From an uncultured Lentibacter sp. (GTDB lineage: Bacteria; Pseudomonadota; Alphaproteobacteria; Rhodobacterales; Rhodobacteraceae), in NCBI GenBank assembly GCA_947497495.1, contig CANMGT010000001.1, positions 868,001 to 932,000 of the forward strand: a DNA stretch of 64,000 nt, in the 5' to 3' direction. Shown piece by piece: positions 8,440 to 17,037 of the stretch. Position numbers and translations under genes: made by a program. The first letter of the stretch is position 1, and the number at the start of each line of letters is the position of its first letter. The notes beneath the pieces are model-generated. The model did no database searches. It was given only the letters and a program-made list of their open reading frames with translations, and had not been told where the DNA came from.

Positions 8440-9306
8440 TTAGGCTCTGACGAGCGCTTCGTAGGCTTCCGAAATTTCGCGTGTGAGTGCGCCAACCTCG
8501 AAAGTGTGCTCGCCGATCTGCCCTACGGGCGTGACTTCGGCAGCAGAGCCTGTCAGCCAGCATTGCTCAAAGCTTGCCAGCTCTTCGGGCATGATGTGGC
8601 GCACATGCACCTTGATGCCGCGCTCTTCCAACATGCCGATAACCGTCTGGCGCGTGAGGCCATTGAGGATAGCGTCCGGGTCCGGCGTGTGCACTTCTCC
8701 GCCTTTGACGAAGAAGATGTTGGCGCCTGTCGCTTCGGCCACATAGCCGCGATAGTCCATAAACAGCGCGTCAGAGCAGCCTTTGGCTTCGGCGGCGTGC
8801 TTGGACATGGTGCAGATCATGTAGAGGCCAGCGGCCTTGGCTGATGTCGGGATCGTCTCTGGCGAGGGGCGTTTCCATTTCGCGATGTCGAGTTTGGCGC
8901 CGTCATATTTTGCGTCGCCATAGTAGCTGCCCCATTCCCAAGCCGCGACGGCCATGCGCACGGGGTTTTTTGAGCTGGCAACGCCCATGTCTTCGCCCGC
9001 CCCACGCCATGCAACAACGCGCACATAGGCGTTTTGCAGCCCGTTGGCGTCAAGCACTTCGCGCTTGGCAGCTTCTATCTGCTCAACGGTATAGGGGATC
9101 GGCATGTCGAGCATCTCGCCGGAGCGCAAAAGGCGCTCGGAGTGCTTGCGCGAGAGGAAGATTTTGCCGTCATAGCAGCGCTCGCCCTCAAACACTGAAC
9201 TGGCATAATGCAGCGCGTGGCTGAGCACGTGAACTTTGGCATCACGCCAGTCAACAAGCTTGCCATCAAGCCAAATCTTACCGTCACGATCATCATAGCC
9301 AGACAT
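8440..9306 (-). CDS. ilvE: Branched-chain amino acid aminotransferase
   Basis: 288 residues, class IV (fold-type IV) PLP aminotransferase that interconverts branched-chain amino acids and their 2-oxo acids. The Schiff-base lysine is Lys157 in TSAKAAGLY; Glu191 in YVAEATGANIFFV and the SSVFEGERCYDGKIF segment also match the family. The start at 9306 (MSGYDDRDGKIW) is preceded by GGAGGA, so the longer reading frame to 9351 is unlikely. It is divergent from petP; the shared upstream region carries three TTGCGC boxes. A related D-amino-acid or 4-amino-4-deoxychorismate enzyme is less likely. Confidence 0.88.
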   Translation of the reverse strand: MSGYDDRDGKIWLDGKLVDWRDAKVHVLSHALHYASSVFEGERCYDGKIFLSRKHSERLLRSGEMLDMPIPYTVEQIEAAKREVLDANGLQNAYVRVVAWRGAGEDMGVASSKNPVRMAVAAWEWGSYYGDAKYDGAKLDIAKWKRPSPETIPTSAKAAGLYMICTMSKHAAEAKGCSDALFMDYRGYVAEATGANIFFVKGGEVHTPDPDAILNGLTRQTVIGMLEERGIKVHVRHIMPEELASFEQCWLTGSAAEVTPVGQIGEHTFEVGALTREISEAYEALVRA

Positions 9307-9340
9307 AGTGATCTCCTCCATCAAGTCCGCAAATTCCGAT

Positions 9341-9409
9341 AGTTGCGCCAAATGCGTCCGAAGCGGACATAATGTTGCGCAGAAACTGAAAGTCGCTAAC
9401 AGTTGCGCC
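9341..9409. promoter_or_regulatory. Three spaced TTGCGC boxes upstream of ilvE and petP
   Basis: AGTTGCGCC at 9341-9349, TGTTGCGC at 9373-9380 and AGTTGCGCC at 9401-9409, all in the same orientation and 28-32 bases apart (about three helical turns). They fill the 156-base divergent gap. They may be sites for PetP, PetR or an Lrp-type regulator; this is inference. Confidence 0.4.
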
Positions 9410-9462
9410 TTGGAGTGTCAACAAAGCTGACTTAAAATGACGCTATCGAGGAAAGGGTAAGC

Positions 9463-9978
9463 ATGAACGAACCGATCGGTGGCGAGAGCCTTCTGTTTTT
9501 GACAGACGAGCAGTTGCAGCAGGGCATCGAGGCGATGTTTTTTGCCTATCGAGGTTTCACAGCCGACCCTGACCGTATTCTCGAAGAGCTGAACCGTGAC
9601 CGCGCGCACAACTATGGCCGTGCGCACCACCGCGCTGTGCATTTCATCGGCCGCGCCCCCGGCACGAATGTGAACAATCTGCTGCAGATTCTGGGTGTAA
9701 CGAAACAGTCACTTAACCGTGTCTTGCGTACGCTGATGGATGATGGCCTTGTTGAGAGCAAGGTCGGCAAAAATGACAGGCGCGAAAGGCATCTGTATCT
9801 GACAGAGACGGGAGCCGAGCTTGAGCGTGCGCTTTCAGAAGTGCAAAGAGCACGCATGCGAGACGCCTACAGGGCCGCCGGGCCAGAAGCGGTGCGCGGC
9901 TTTAGGCAGGTGCTCGAAGCGATGATGGACGCGGATTTGCGCAGAAAGAACACCGGCTTGAGGGACAAGAGCGAATGA
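9463..9978 (+). CDS. petP: MarR-family transcriptional regulator PetP
   Basis: 171 residues with a winged helix-turn-helix (about 55-125, GTNVNNLLQILGVTKQSLNRVLRTLMDDGLVESK, wing KNDRRERHLYLTETG). In Rhodobacter, petP and petR form a two-gene unit known for its link to the cytochrome bc1 (petABC) genes; the same arrangement is seen here with a 4-base ATGA overlap to petR. No petABC genes are in the window. The symbol rests on the pairing and overall resemblance. Confidence 0.8.
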   Translation: MNEPIGGESLLFLTDEQLQQGIEAMFFAYRGFTADPDRILEELNRDRAHNYGRAHHRAVHFIGRAPGTNVNNLLQILGVTKQSLNRVLRTLMDDGLVESKVGKNDRRERHLYLTETGAELERALSEVQRARMRDAYRAAGPEAVRGFRQVLEAMMDADLRRKNTGLRDKSE

Positions 9979-10676
9979 ACGAGTTAGACGCGCACCTGCT
10001 GATCGTGGACGACGATGAACGCATCAGAACGCTGCTGCAGAAGTTTCTCATGCGCAACGGTTTTCTGGTTTCGGGCGCGCGTGACGCGGCCCACGCACGG
10101 CGGCTTTTGGGCGGGCTCGACTTTGACCTGATCGTTATGGACGTGATGATGCCCGGTGAGACGGGGATCGATCTGACGCGCTCTATCAGAGAAACCTCTG
10201 AAACGCCGATTTTGCTTCTGACTGCAAAGGGCGAGACGGACGACAGAATTGTCGGGCTGGAAGCCGGCGCGGACGATTACCTGTCAAAGCCCTTCGAGCC
10301 GAAAGAGCTTTTGTTGCGTATCAATGCAATCTTGCGGCGCGTGCCGGATGTTGTTGCCGAGGAAGTTCGGCCAAAAGTTCTGACGCTGGGGGCTTACACT
10401 TACGACATCGAGCGCGGAGAGCTTTGGGAGGGCGAGGCCCTTGTGCGGCTGACGGCGACAGAAAACCAGCTGATGCGGATATTCGCCGCAAAACCGGGAG
10501 AGGCGATTTCGCGTTCGCAGCTTGTTGAAGAACTGGGCCGTGACCGTGGCCAAGCGCAAGAGCGCGCGATTGATGTGCAGATTACCCGATTGCGTCGAAA
10601 GCTTGAGGCTGACCCGAAGCAACCACGCTATCTGCAAACGGTGCGTGGAGCGGGCTATATGGTTTCACCCGACTAA
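9975..10676 (+). CDS. petR: OmpR-family response regulator PetR
   Basis: 233 residues. Receiver domain with acidic pair VDDDE (11-15), phospho-acceptor Asp56 (VMDVMMPGETG) and Lys106 (YLSKPF), then an OmpR-type winged helix DNA-binding domain (about 135-230). No histidine kinase gene is adjacent; instead it is coupled to the MarR-type petP, as in Rhodobacter petPR. It would act in the cytoplasm as a transcription factor; the kinase partner is not evident. Confidence 0.85.
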   Translation: MNELDAHLLIVDDDERIRTLLQKFLMRNGFLVSGARDAAHARRLLGGLDFDLIVMDVMMPGETGIDLTRSIRETSETPILLLTAKGETDDRIVGLEAGADDYLSKPFEPKELLLRINAILRRVPDVVAEEVRPKVLTLGAYTYDIERGELWEGEALVRLTATENQLMRIFAAKPGEAISRSQLVEELGRDRGQAQERAIDVQITRLRRKLEADPKQPRYLQTVRGAGYMVSPD

Positions 10677-10763
10677 AGCGCTCGCGTTGACCCATAGCGC
10701 GCATTTTTTGCGCCAGTCGGATAGAGTGTTTTTGTCAAGAAAAAGCCAAGCTGCTTTGAGACT

Positions 10764-12260
10764 TCACGTGAAGAGATTGGCGTAGGCCTCGCGCAGGGCT
10801 TTTTTCTGGACCTTGCCCATCGTGTTGCGAGGGAGTTCGGGCAAAAACAGGATCTGTTTGGGCTGTTTGAACTTGGCAAGTTTTTCGGCGGTCACGCGCT
10901 TCACGTCTTCAAGTGTGAGGCTGTCGTTTTCGGGCACGACCACCGCGACGACGCCCTCTCCGAAGTCGGGGTGCGCGACGCCGATGACGGCGCTTTCGAG
11001 GACGCCTTCAATGTCGTCAATCAGCGCTTCGATTTCTTTTGGGTAGACGTTGAAGCCACCAGTTATGATCAGGTCTTTGCCGCGGCCGACGATGCTGACG
11101 TAGCCGCGCTCGTCGATTATGCCGAGATCGCCGGTGATGAACCAGCCGTCAAGGCGCAGCTCTTCGGCTGTTTTCTCAGGCAACTGCCAGTAGCCTTTGA
11201 AGACATTTGGCCCGCGCACTTCGAGAACGCCAATCTCCCCTAAGGGAAGCTCGCCGTCAGCGCCCATTACGCGCAGCTCGACCCCAGGCAGAGGGAAGCC
11301 GACTGTGCCGGCGCGGCGCTCGCCGTCATAGGGATTTGAGGTGTTCATATTGGTCTCGGTCATCCCGTAGCGCTCCAGGATCCGGTGGCCTGTGCGCTGC
11401 TCCCATTTTTCGTGGGTGTCCACCAACAGGGGTGCTGATCCGGAGATAAACAGCCGCATGTTCTTGGCGAGGTCGGGTGTGAGGCGCGCGTCATCAAGCA
11501 AGCGCGTGTAAAAGGTTGGCACGCCCATGAGAGAGGTTGCTGTTGGCATTGCATCGATCACCAGATCGGGGCTGAATTTGGCGTGAAAATGCACTGTCGC
11601 TCCGGCCAGCAGCGCAATGTTTGTCGCAACAAACAGCCCGTGCGTGTGAAAGATCGGCAGAGCGTGAATGACCACGTCTTGCTCTGTGAACTGCCAGTAA
11701 TCCTGAAGGGTCGCGGAGTTCGAGCAAAGGTTGTCGTGGCTGAGCATCGCGCCCTTCGAGCGGCCAGTTGTGCCGGAGGTATAGAGGATGGCGGCCAAAT
11801 CGTCGGCAGTGCGCGGGGCAGGTTCGGCCGCAACCTCCGTCAGGGCGTTGGCGAGCGTTCCGGTGCCGTCGGCAGCGAGCGTGAACAGGTGTGCTGCGCC
11901 AACGAGCGGCGCTACTTCACCCTCGCGAGACGGGTCACAGACCACAACCGACGGCGAAGCATCGGAGAGGAAATACTCAAGTTCGGCCGTTGTGTAGGCC
12001 GTGTTGAGGGGCAGGAAAACACCACCGGCGGCGACAGTGCCGAGGTAAAGCTCGACGGCTTCCAGAGACTTGTCGACTTGAACTGCGACGCGATCGCCAG
12101 CCTGTAGGCCTGCTGCGAGCAAGGCTGCGGCAACTCTGCGGGCATTGTGAAATGTCTGTCCAAAACTCTGCGCATCCATATCGGGACGCAGGGCAAACGT
12201 CTTGTGAGGTGAGACGTCGGCAAAGGCTGCGAGGCGGTCGAACAAATAGTTTTCAGACAT
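10764..12260 (-). CDS. matB: Malonyl-CoA synthetase-type acyl-CoA ligase
   Basis: 498 residues, ANL adenylating superfamily. P-loop LYTSGTTGRSKG (160-170), ERYGMTETNM, GWFITGDLG and a C-terminal catalytic lysine region TMGKVQKKALRE. Overall features (PIFHTHGLFVATN, MGVPTFYTRLL, SGSAPLL) are those of MatB, which makes malonyl-CoA from malonate, CoA and ATP. The start at 12260 (MSENYLFDRL) follows AAAGGAAATATTC; the longer in-frame extension to 12374 lacks similarity. No malonate decarboxylase or matC gene is next to it. A related methylmalonate or short-chain acid substrate is possible. Confidence 0.85.
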   Translation of the reverse strand: MSENYLFDRLAAFADVSPHKTFALRPDMDAQSFGQTFHNARRVAAALLAAGLQAGDRVAVQVDKSLEAVELYLGTVAAGGVFLPLNTAYTTAELEYFLSDASPSVVVCDPSREGEVAPLVGAAHLFTLAADGTGTLANALTEVAAEPAPRTADDLAAILYTSGTTGRSKGAMLSHDNLCSNSATLQDYWQFTEQDVVIHALPIFHTHGLFVATNIALLAGATVHFHAKFSPDLVIDAMPTATSLMGVPTFYTRLLDDARLTPDLAKNMRLFISGSAPLLVDTHEKWEQRTGHRILERYGMTETNMNTSNPYDGERRAGTVGFPLPGVELRVMGADGELPLGEIGVLEVRGPNVFKGYWQLPEKTAEELRLDGWFITGDLGIIDERGYVSIVGRGKDLIITGGFNVYPKEIEALIDDIEGVLESAVIGVAHPDFGEGVVAVVVPENDSLTLEDVKRVTAEKLAKFKQPKQILFLPELPRNTMGKVQKKALREAYANLFT

Positions 12261-12368
12261 GAATATTTCCTTTTGCTGCAAAGTTTTCCCACGCGCACGG
12301 GCGATAAGGCAAGAGGCGAATTGACGTTTGGCGCGGCGCGGGTGACTGTCGCTCTGAAAGGAGCGCGC

Positions 12369-13292
12369 ATGCAACCTCTGAAAGGGATCATCCTCAAGCT
12401 GTGTTCTGTGACGATGTTCATCACCATGGCCTCGCTTATCAAAGCGGCGTCAGCGCATGTTCCGGCGGGCGAAGCTGTTTTCTTTAGGTCGGTGTTCGCA
12501 TTGCCGGTCATCATTGGCTGGCTTGTCGTGCGGGGCGACTTGCGCACCGGCCTCAAAGTGGCGTCGCCGATGGGGCATTTCTGGCGCGGATTTGTCGGCA
12601 CGGCGGCGATGGGCATGGGCTTTGCAGGGCTTGGCCTTTTGCCGCTGCCGGAAGTCACGGCGATAGGCTACGCCGCGCCTCTGATGACTGTCATTCTCGC
12701 GGCGATGTTTCTGGGCGAGCAGGTGCGGCTGTTCAGGCTTGCCGCCGTCGCCTTGGGGATGCTCGGTGTGATGATCGTGCTTGGCCCACGCCTGAGCGCG
12801 TTTTCGTCGGAAACTGTCGAGAAAACAGCAGCTTTGGGCGCGATGTTGGTACTGATGAGCGCGCTCTGCGCCGCGCTTGCGCAGATCTACATTCGTAAAC
12901 TTGTCGCGACCGAGCAAACTTCGGCGATCGTTTTCTACTTCACGGTGACATCTGCTGTTCTGTCGATGCTAACCTTGCCCTTTGGCTGGGTTGTCCCGAC
13001 GGGAACAGAGGCCATGCTGCTTATTGGCGCGGGGCTGCTGGGCGGCTTGGGCCAGATATTTCTCACATCGGCCTATAGGTTTGCGCCCGCTTCGGTTGTT
13101 GCGCCGTTTGACTATGCCTCGATGATTTTCGCAATCGCGATTGGCTTTGTATTCTTCGACGAGATACCTGATATTCGCACGTTGACAGGGGCCGGATTTG
13201 TCATTCTGGCTGGTGTCATCATCATCTGGCGAGAACATCAGCTGGGGCTGGAAAGAGGGCGCGCTCGTAAGGGCATGACGCCGCAAGGGTAG
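12369..13292 (+). CDS. DMT-superfamily (EamA) transporter
   Basis: 307 residues, about ten hydrophobic helices in two EamA repeats (about 1-140 and 155-300), with typical PAGEAVFFRSVFALPV and PASVVAPFDYASMIFAIAIGFVFFDEIPD. An inner-membrane exporter or permease for small metabolites; substrate unknown. The start at 12369 follows AAAGGAGCG, and shorter than the open frame from 12273. It is divergent from matB and 9 bases upstream of the ThDP-dependent decarboxylase gene, so possibly cotranscribed with it. Confidence 0.85.
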   Translation: MQPLKGIILKLCSVTMFITMASLIKAASAHVPAGEAVFFRSVFALPVIIGWLVVRGDLRTGLKVASPMGHFWRGFVGTAAMGMGFAGLGLLPLPEVTAIGYAAPLMTVILAAMFLGEQVRLFRLAAVALGMLGVMIVLGPRLSAFSSETVEKTAALGAMLVLMSALCAALAQIYIRKLVATEQTSAIVFYFTVTSAVLSMLTLPFGWVVPTGTEAMLLIGAGLLGGLGQIFLTSAYRFAPASVVAPFDYASMIFAIAIGFVFFDEIPDIRTLTGAGFVILAGVIIIWREHQLGLERGRARKGMTPQG

Positions 13293-13301
13293 GAGGGCGA
13301 A

Positions 13302-14891
13302 ATGCCAACACTAGGTGAAGCAATGGTCGAGCGCCTCAAAGCCCACGGCGTCGAGGTTGTTTTCGGTATCCCCGGAGTGCACACCGTAGAGCTGTATCGC
13401 GGCCTTGCCGTCTCGGGCATTCGACACATCACACCGCGCCACGAGCAGGGCGCTGGCTTTATGGCCGACGGCTACGCGCGCGCCTCGGGCAAGCCGGGCG
13501 TTGCCTTCGTGATCACGGGGCCGGGGCTGACGAACACACTCACCCCGATGGCCCAAGCGCGGGCTGACTCGGTGCCAATGCTGGTAGTGTCAGGCGTCAA
13601 CCGCACGCCAACCTTGGGGAAGGGTCTTGGCTGCCTGCACGAATTGCCTGATCAGATCGGCCTATCAAAAACAGTCTCTATTACAGCGCAAACTGTCAAA
13701 TCTGTTGAGGAGTTAGTGCCTGCAATTGATGCCGCATTCGAAGCGATGCGTACTGAGCGAGGCGGACCACATCATATCGAAATCCCGCTGGACATTGCGG
13801 TGCTTGACCACCCGAAAACTGGCGCTGTTCAGGTTGAACCCACGCACACCCCACCGAAGCCGGATGTTGTCAGAGATGTTGTTAAACGACTTTCGAAGGC
13901 CAAGCGCCCGATCATCCTTGCCGGTGGCGGTGCCAAGCGGCTTGACGCAGCTATCGGCTATCTCGCAGAGAAGGCCGATGCGCCTGTTGTGCTGACGGTC
14001 AATGCGCGCGGCATCATGCACAAGCATCCGCTTTGCATTCCTGCGAGCGCAAGCCTTGAGTCGGTGCGGGCCGAGATCGAAGCGGCCGACTGCGTGCTGG
14101 CGCTTGGCACCGAGTTTGGCCCAACAGATTATGACATGTATGCTACGGGCAGCCTTCCAGACATGCAGGGGCTGATCCGCGTTGATATCTGTGCTGAGCA
14201 GCTTGCACGGCATGAGGCCGAGTTGAAAGTCGAGGCTGATGCGGGCCTGTTTGCGGCTGCCCTGGCAGAAGCGCTGGACAACAAGCCTATCATCGACGGC
14301 GCGGCCCGTGCGAAAGCTGTGCGCGATGCAGCTTGGGCCGAACTGAGCGATGACTACCGCCTCATGGCCGAATTGCTGAGTGTTGTGCAGCGCGAGCTTC
14401 CCGCAGCCCTGATCGTTGGGGACAGTACGCAGCCCGTCTATGCTGGCAACCTCTACTTTGACCATGACATGCCCGGTGGCTGGTTTAACGCTGCGACAGG
14501 CTTTGGCGCTTTGGGCTACGCCATTCCGGCGGCCATTGGTGCGCAGGTCGCCATGCCCGAGCGGCAGGTAGTGGCCCTCGCTGGCGACGGCGGCGCGCAG
14601 TTTACCCTGCCCGAGCTTATGACAGCGGCGCAGGAGGAGCTGCCGATCACCTTCATCATCTGGAACAACGGCGGCTACGGCGAGATCGAACTAACGATGG
14701 AGCGGGCCGACATTGATGTTGTGGGCTGTGACCCGAAGCCGCCGTTGTTTAAGGCGGTCGCTGAAAGCTGTGGTATGCCCTTTGAGAGGGTTGACGCGAA
14801 AGCCGAAGTCTTGGCAAAGGCGTTGCGGCCCAAACGCGGCGCAAAAGGCCCGCGTATGATCGAGATCAACGCACCGTTTATTGCGAAGTGA
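13302..14891 (+). CDS. aruI: ThDP-dependent decarboxylase, 2-ketoarginine decarboxylase type
   Basis: 529 residues, acetolactate-synthase-like fold: PYR domain with catalytic Glu48 (PRHEQGAGFMADGYAR), central domain, and PP domain with the ThDP motif starting GDGGAQFTL and ending IIWNNGGYGEI. The N-terminal GIPGVHTVELYRGL is characteristic of proteins named 5-guanidino-2-oxopentanoate decarboxylase (AruI), which decarboxylates 2-ketoarginine in the arginine transaminase pathway. No regulatory IlvN-type subunit is adjacent, which speaks against acetolactate synthase. It is followed after 9 bases by a half-length DgoK-like gene. Substrate assignment is by resemblance only. Confidence 0.75.
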   Translation: MPTLGEAMVERLKAHGVEVVFGIPGVHTVELYRGLAVSGIRHITPRHEQGAGFMADGYARASGKPGVAFVITGPGLTNTLTPMAQARADSVPMLVVSGVNRTPTLGKGLGCLHELPDQIGLSKTVSITAQTVKSVEELVPAIDAAFEAMRTERGGPHHIEIPLDIAVLDHPKTGAVQVEPTHTPPKPDVVRDVVKRLSKAKRPIILAGGGAKRLDAAIGYLAEKADAPVVLTVNARGIMHKHPLCIPASASLESVRAEIEAADCVLALGTEFGPTDYDMYATGSLPDMQGLIRVDICAEQLARHEAELKVEADAGLFAAALAEALDNKPIIDGAARAKAVRDAAWAELSDDYRLMAELLSVVQRELPAALIVGDSTQPVYAGNLYFDHDMPGGWFNAATGFGALGYAIPAAIGAQVAMPERQVVALAGDGGAQFTLPELMTAAQEELPITFIIWNNGGYGEIELTMERADIDVVGCDPKPPLFKAVAESCGMPFERVDAKAEVLAKALRPKRGAKGPRMIEINAPFIAK

Positions 14892-14900
14892 GGGCATAAT

Positions 14901-15407
14901 TTGGCCAAGTTAGAGACTGTTCCTGCCCGCGCGACGCCTGATAATGGCGTCTGGAGCGACCTGACGCAAGACGCGCCTCTCGGGGTGTTGCCTGTGGCCG
15001 CGCGCAAAGAGATCGCGGGCTTTCTGGGTGCCAACCCCGAGTGGGATGGCGTTGTTTGCTATGTCGGCGAGATGACGCACTGGGTGCAAGCAAGTGCTGG
15101 TGAGATCGTCAGCTTTCAGTCGTTTCTAACGCTGCGTATGGCGCAGGCCTTAAGCGCGGGAACCGATGTTTCGCTTGACGCCGTAGAAGAGAGCGTTGCG
15201 CGCCCTGAAAGGCTCGCGGCGCATTTGCGGAGCGCCGAGTTGAGCGGGCAAGACGGCGCTGTTTTGGGCCATCTTATCGGCGCGGAGCTTGCGGCAGCAC
15301 GGGCCTATTGGCTGGGAGTTGACTTGCGGATCATCGGACAAGGCCCTGTTGCGGATGCATATGAACAGGCGCTCAGGGCGCAGGCCGCGATGGTGTCACA
15401 CGCCTAA
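14901..15407 (+). CDS. Half-length DgoK-like protein (2-dehydro-3-deoxygalactonokinase C-terminal region)
   Basis: 168 residues, TTG start at 14901, 9 bases after the aruI-type gene. It resembles only the C-terminal half of DgoK: CYVGEMTHWVQASAGEIVSFQSFLTLRMAQAL corresponds to the kinase's conserved GTHSKWV... region, and HLIGAELAAARAYWLG to its C-terminal segment. The N-terminal ATP phosphate-binding half is absent, and the Gly before THxKWV and the Lys are replaced (EMTHWV), so kinase activity is unlikely. No remnant of the missing half fits in the 9-base gap. It could be a stable, repurposed accessory protein or a decaying gene. Its last 4 bases overlap the convergent histidine kinase gene. 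Confidence 0.65.
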   Translation: MAKLETVPARATPDNGVWSDLTQDAPLGVLPVAARKEIAGFLGANPEWDGVVCYVGEMTHWVQASAGEIVSFQSFLTLRMAQALSAGTDVSLDAVEESVARPERLAAHLRSAELSGQDGAVLGHLIGAELAAARAYWLGVDLRIIGQGPVADAYEQALRAQAAMVSHA

Positions 15408-16366
15408 AACGTGATCAGAAAGGCCGTGCCTTTTTCAGCCCGCGTGAGTGCGATGTCGGCACCATTGGATTCCAGCATCGCTTTCACGATCGGCAGGCCC
15501 ATGCCGGTGCCGCCCGTGTCGCGGCGAGTGGTGAAGAACGGGTCAAATACGCGGGGCATATCTCCCGCCGCTATGCCAGAGCCGTTGTCTTCAATATGCA
15601 GGCTTGGCCCTTGCACCGAGAGGGCAAGCTGCGTTGCGCCGTGTTCGGCGGCATTGCGTGCGAGTTGTTCAAGCACAGCGCGCAAGGCGCTCGCGTCGAT
15701 CGGCAACATACCGTCATTGTGCAATTGCACCTCAAGCGTTTCGGGCAAGCCGGCCAACACCGCCGACAGCTGCGTTGGCCCCCTGCCATAAGGCGTGCGG
15801 GCCGTGGCGAGCCTGCGTAAGTCGTTGAGCAACTGCTGCATCCGTCCGCTTGATGTGCGCAGGGAGGCAAGCAGCTTCACGCGGTCAGCTTCGGGCATGT
15901 CGCCCTCAAGCAGTTCGGCGGCGGCAATGATGCTGGTGAGCGGGGACTTCAGCTCATGGGTGACGTGATCGGAATAGGCGCGAATGCCGGCCTCGCGGTT
16001 CTGAAGCGCCTTGGCCATGTCATCAACTGCATGTGCAAGGGTGCTAAACTCGGGGGTGCCGAAATGCGGCGGGAGGGGCGCGTCGGTGTGCCCGTCTTTC
16101 ACTGCGTTCGCGTGGGCCGTGAGTGCGTAAACCGGACGCAAAACCAGCCGCCACAGCAGGTAGCCCAGTATGGCCGTCGCCCAAAGCGCCATCCAGCCGA
16201 AGAGCCACGAGGTTTCGCCCCAGCCAAGGATGTTTCCCGCGACGCGAAAGTAACCTATTGCCAGCAGGGGCATGCAAAGCACCGCAGCAAGCGTGCCGCC
16301 GATGACGAGCGCCAAAGGCGGGCGCCATTTTTGCGTTACGCGTTTTGGCCTTAGCTCCCCTGACAT
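15404..16366 (-). CDS. Sensor histidine kinase with almost no sensor domain (CreC-like)
   Basis: 320 residues. Two membrane helices (about 18-42 and 52-76) are separated by only about ten residues, so there is no sizeable periplasmic sensor. A HAMP-like linker follows, then the phospho-acceptor His137 (DHVTHELKSPLTSI), N box (QLARNAAEHG), G1 box (IEDNGSGIA), F box (FDPFFTTR) and G2 box (GGTGMGLPIV). The H-box region is CreC/PhoR-like. Its start overlaps the upstream response regulator gene by 16 bases. A membrane protein of the DUF4173 family heads the operon and might supply the signal input. Confidence 0.85.
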   Translation of the reverse strand: MSGELRPKRVTQKWRPPLALVIGGTLAAVLCMPLLAIGYFRVAGNILGWGETSWLFGWMALWATAILGYLLWRLVLRPVYALTAHANAVKDGHTDAPLPPHFGTPEFSTLAHAVDDMAKALQNREAGIRAYSDHVTHELKSPLTSIIAAAELLEGDMPEADRVKLLASLRTSSGRMQQLLNDLRRLATARTPYGRGPTQLSAVLAGLPETLEVQLHNDGMLPIDASALRAVLEQLARNAAEHGATQLALSVQGPSLHIEDNGSGIAAGDMPRVFDPFFTTRRDTGGTGMGLPIVKAMLESNGADIALTRAEKGTAFLITF

Positions 16367-17037
16367 GCGCCCATCCTGACACCGACGCCATGTACTGTTT
16401 CGATAGCGTCTGTCGCGCCGCTCTCGGCGAGCTTGGCGCGCAGGTTCCGCAAGTGGCTGTCAACCGTGCGACCCGAGACATGGATTGTCGGCCCATAGAC
16501 CGCATCAGAGATTTGCACCCGTGAATAGACGTTGTCGGGCCGCGCCATAAGGAAGCCCAGCAAAGCCATTTCACGCTGTGTTAGAGACAGATCATGCCCC
16601 TGAAAGCGGCAGAGGTGCTTTTGGGGATCAACCTGTAGAGCCCCGCGTGTGAGCTGGCCATTTGTCGCGTTGCCGCCCTGTGTACGTTTCAGAATGGCGC
16701 GCACCCTTGCTGTTAGCTCGCGCGGGGAAAACGGCTTTGTCATGTAGTCGTCTCCGCCGATCTCGAGCCCGATGATCTTGTCGATCTCGTCGTCGCGAGC
16801 CGTCAGAAACAAGACGGGCACTTCGCTTTCAGCACGCAGGCGGCGGCACAGTTCTATGCCGTCTATGGCGGGCAGGCCGATGTCGAGAATGACCAAGTCG
16901 TCGCGACCGTTTAGGGCCTTCGCAAGGCCTTCTGCGCCGTCGCCTGCTTCGCGGGACCTGTGCCCCGCTTGCCTGAGGGCAATGCGCAGAACGTCCCTGA
17001 TTTGCGGGTCATCGTCGATGATCAGAATATCGGCCAT
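16351..17037 (-). CDS. OmpR-family response regulator (CreB-like)
   Basis: 228 residues. Receiver domain with acidic cluster IIDDDPQ (6-12), phospho-acceptor Asp52 (LDIGLPAIDG), TAR...KPFSPREL, then a winged-helix output domain (about 130-225) ending HGVGVRMG. Middle gene of the operon DUF4173 / regulator / kinase: its ATG shares one base with the DUF4173 stop (TGATG) and its 3' end overlaps the kinase gene. It should be phosphorylated by the neighbouring kinase. Target genes are unknown. Confidence 0.87.
   Translation of the reverse strand: MADILIIDDDPQIRDVLRIALRQAGHRSREAGDGAEGLAKALNGRDDLVILDIGLPAIDGIELCRRLRAESEVPVLFLTARDDEIDKIIGLEIGGDDYMTKPFSPRELTARVRAILKRTQGGNATNGQLTRGALQVDPQKHLCRFQGHDLSLTQREMALLGFLMARPDNVYSRVQISDAVYGPTIHVSGRTVDSHLRNLRAKLAESGATDAIETVHGVGVRMGACQGS

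Noticed and set aside
10677..10763. T-rich and A-rich tracts between convergent petR and matB
   Set aside because: Only a five-base TTTTT/AAAAA pairing could be found; too weak to call a terminator.
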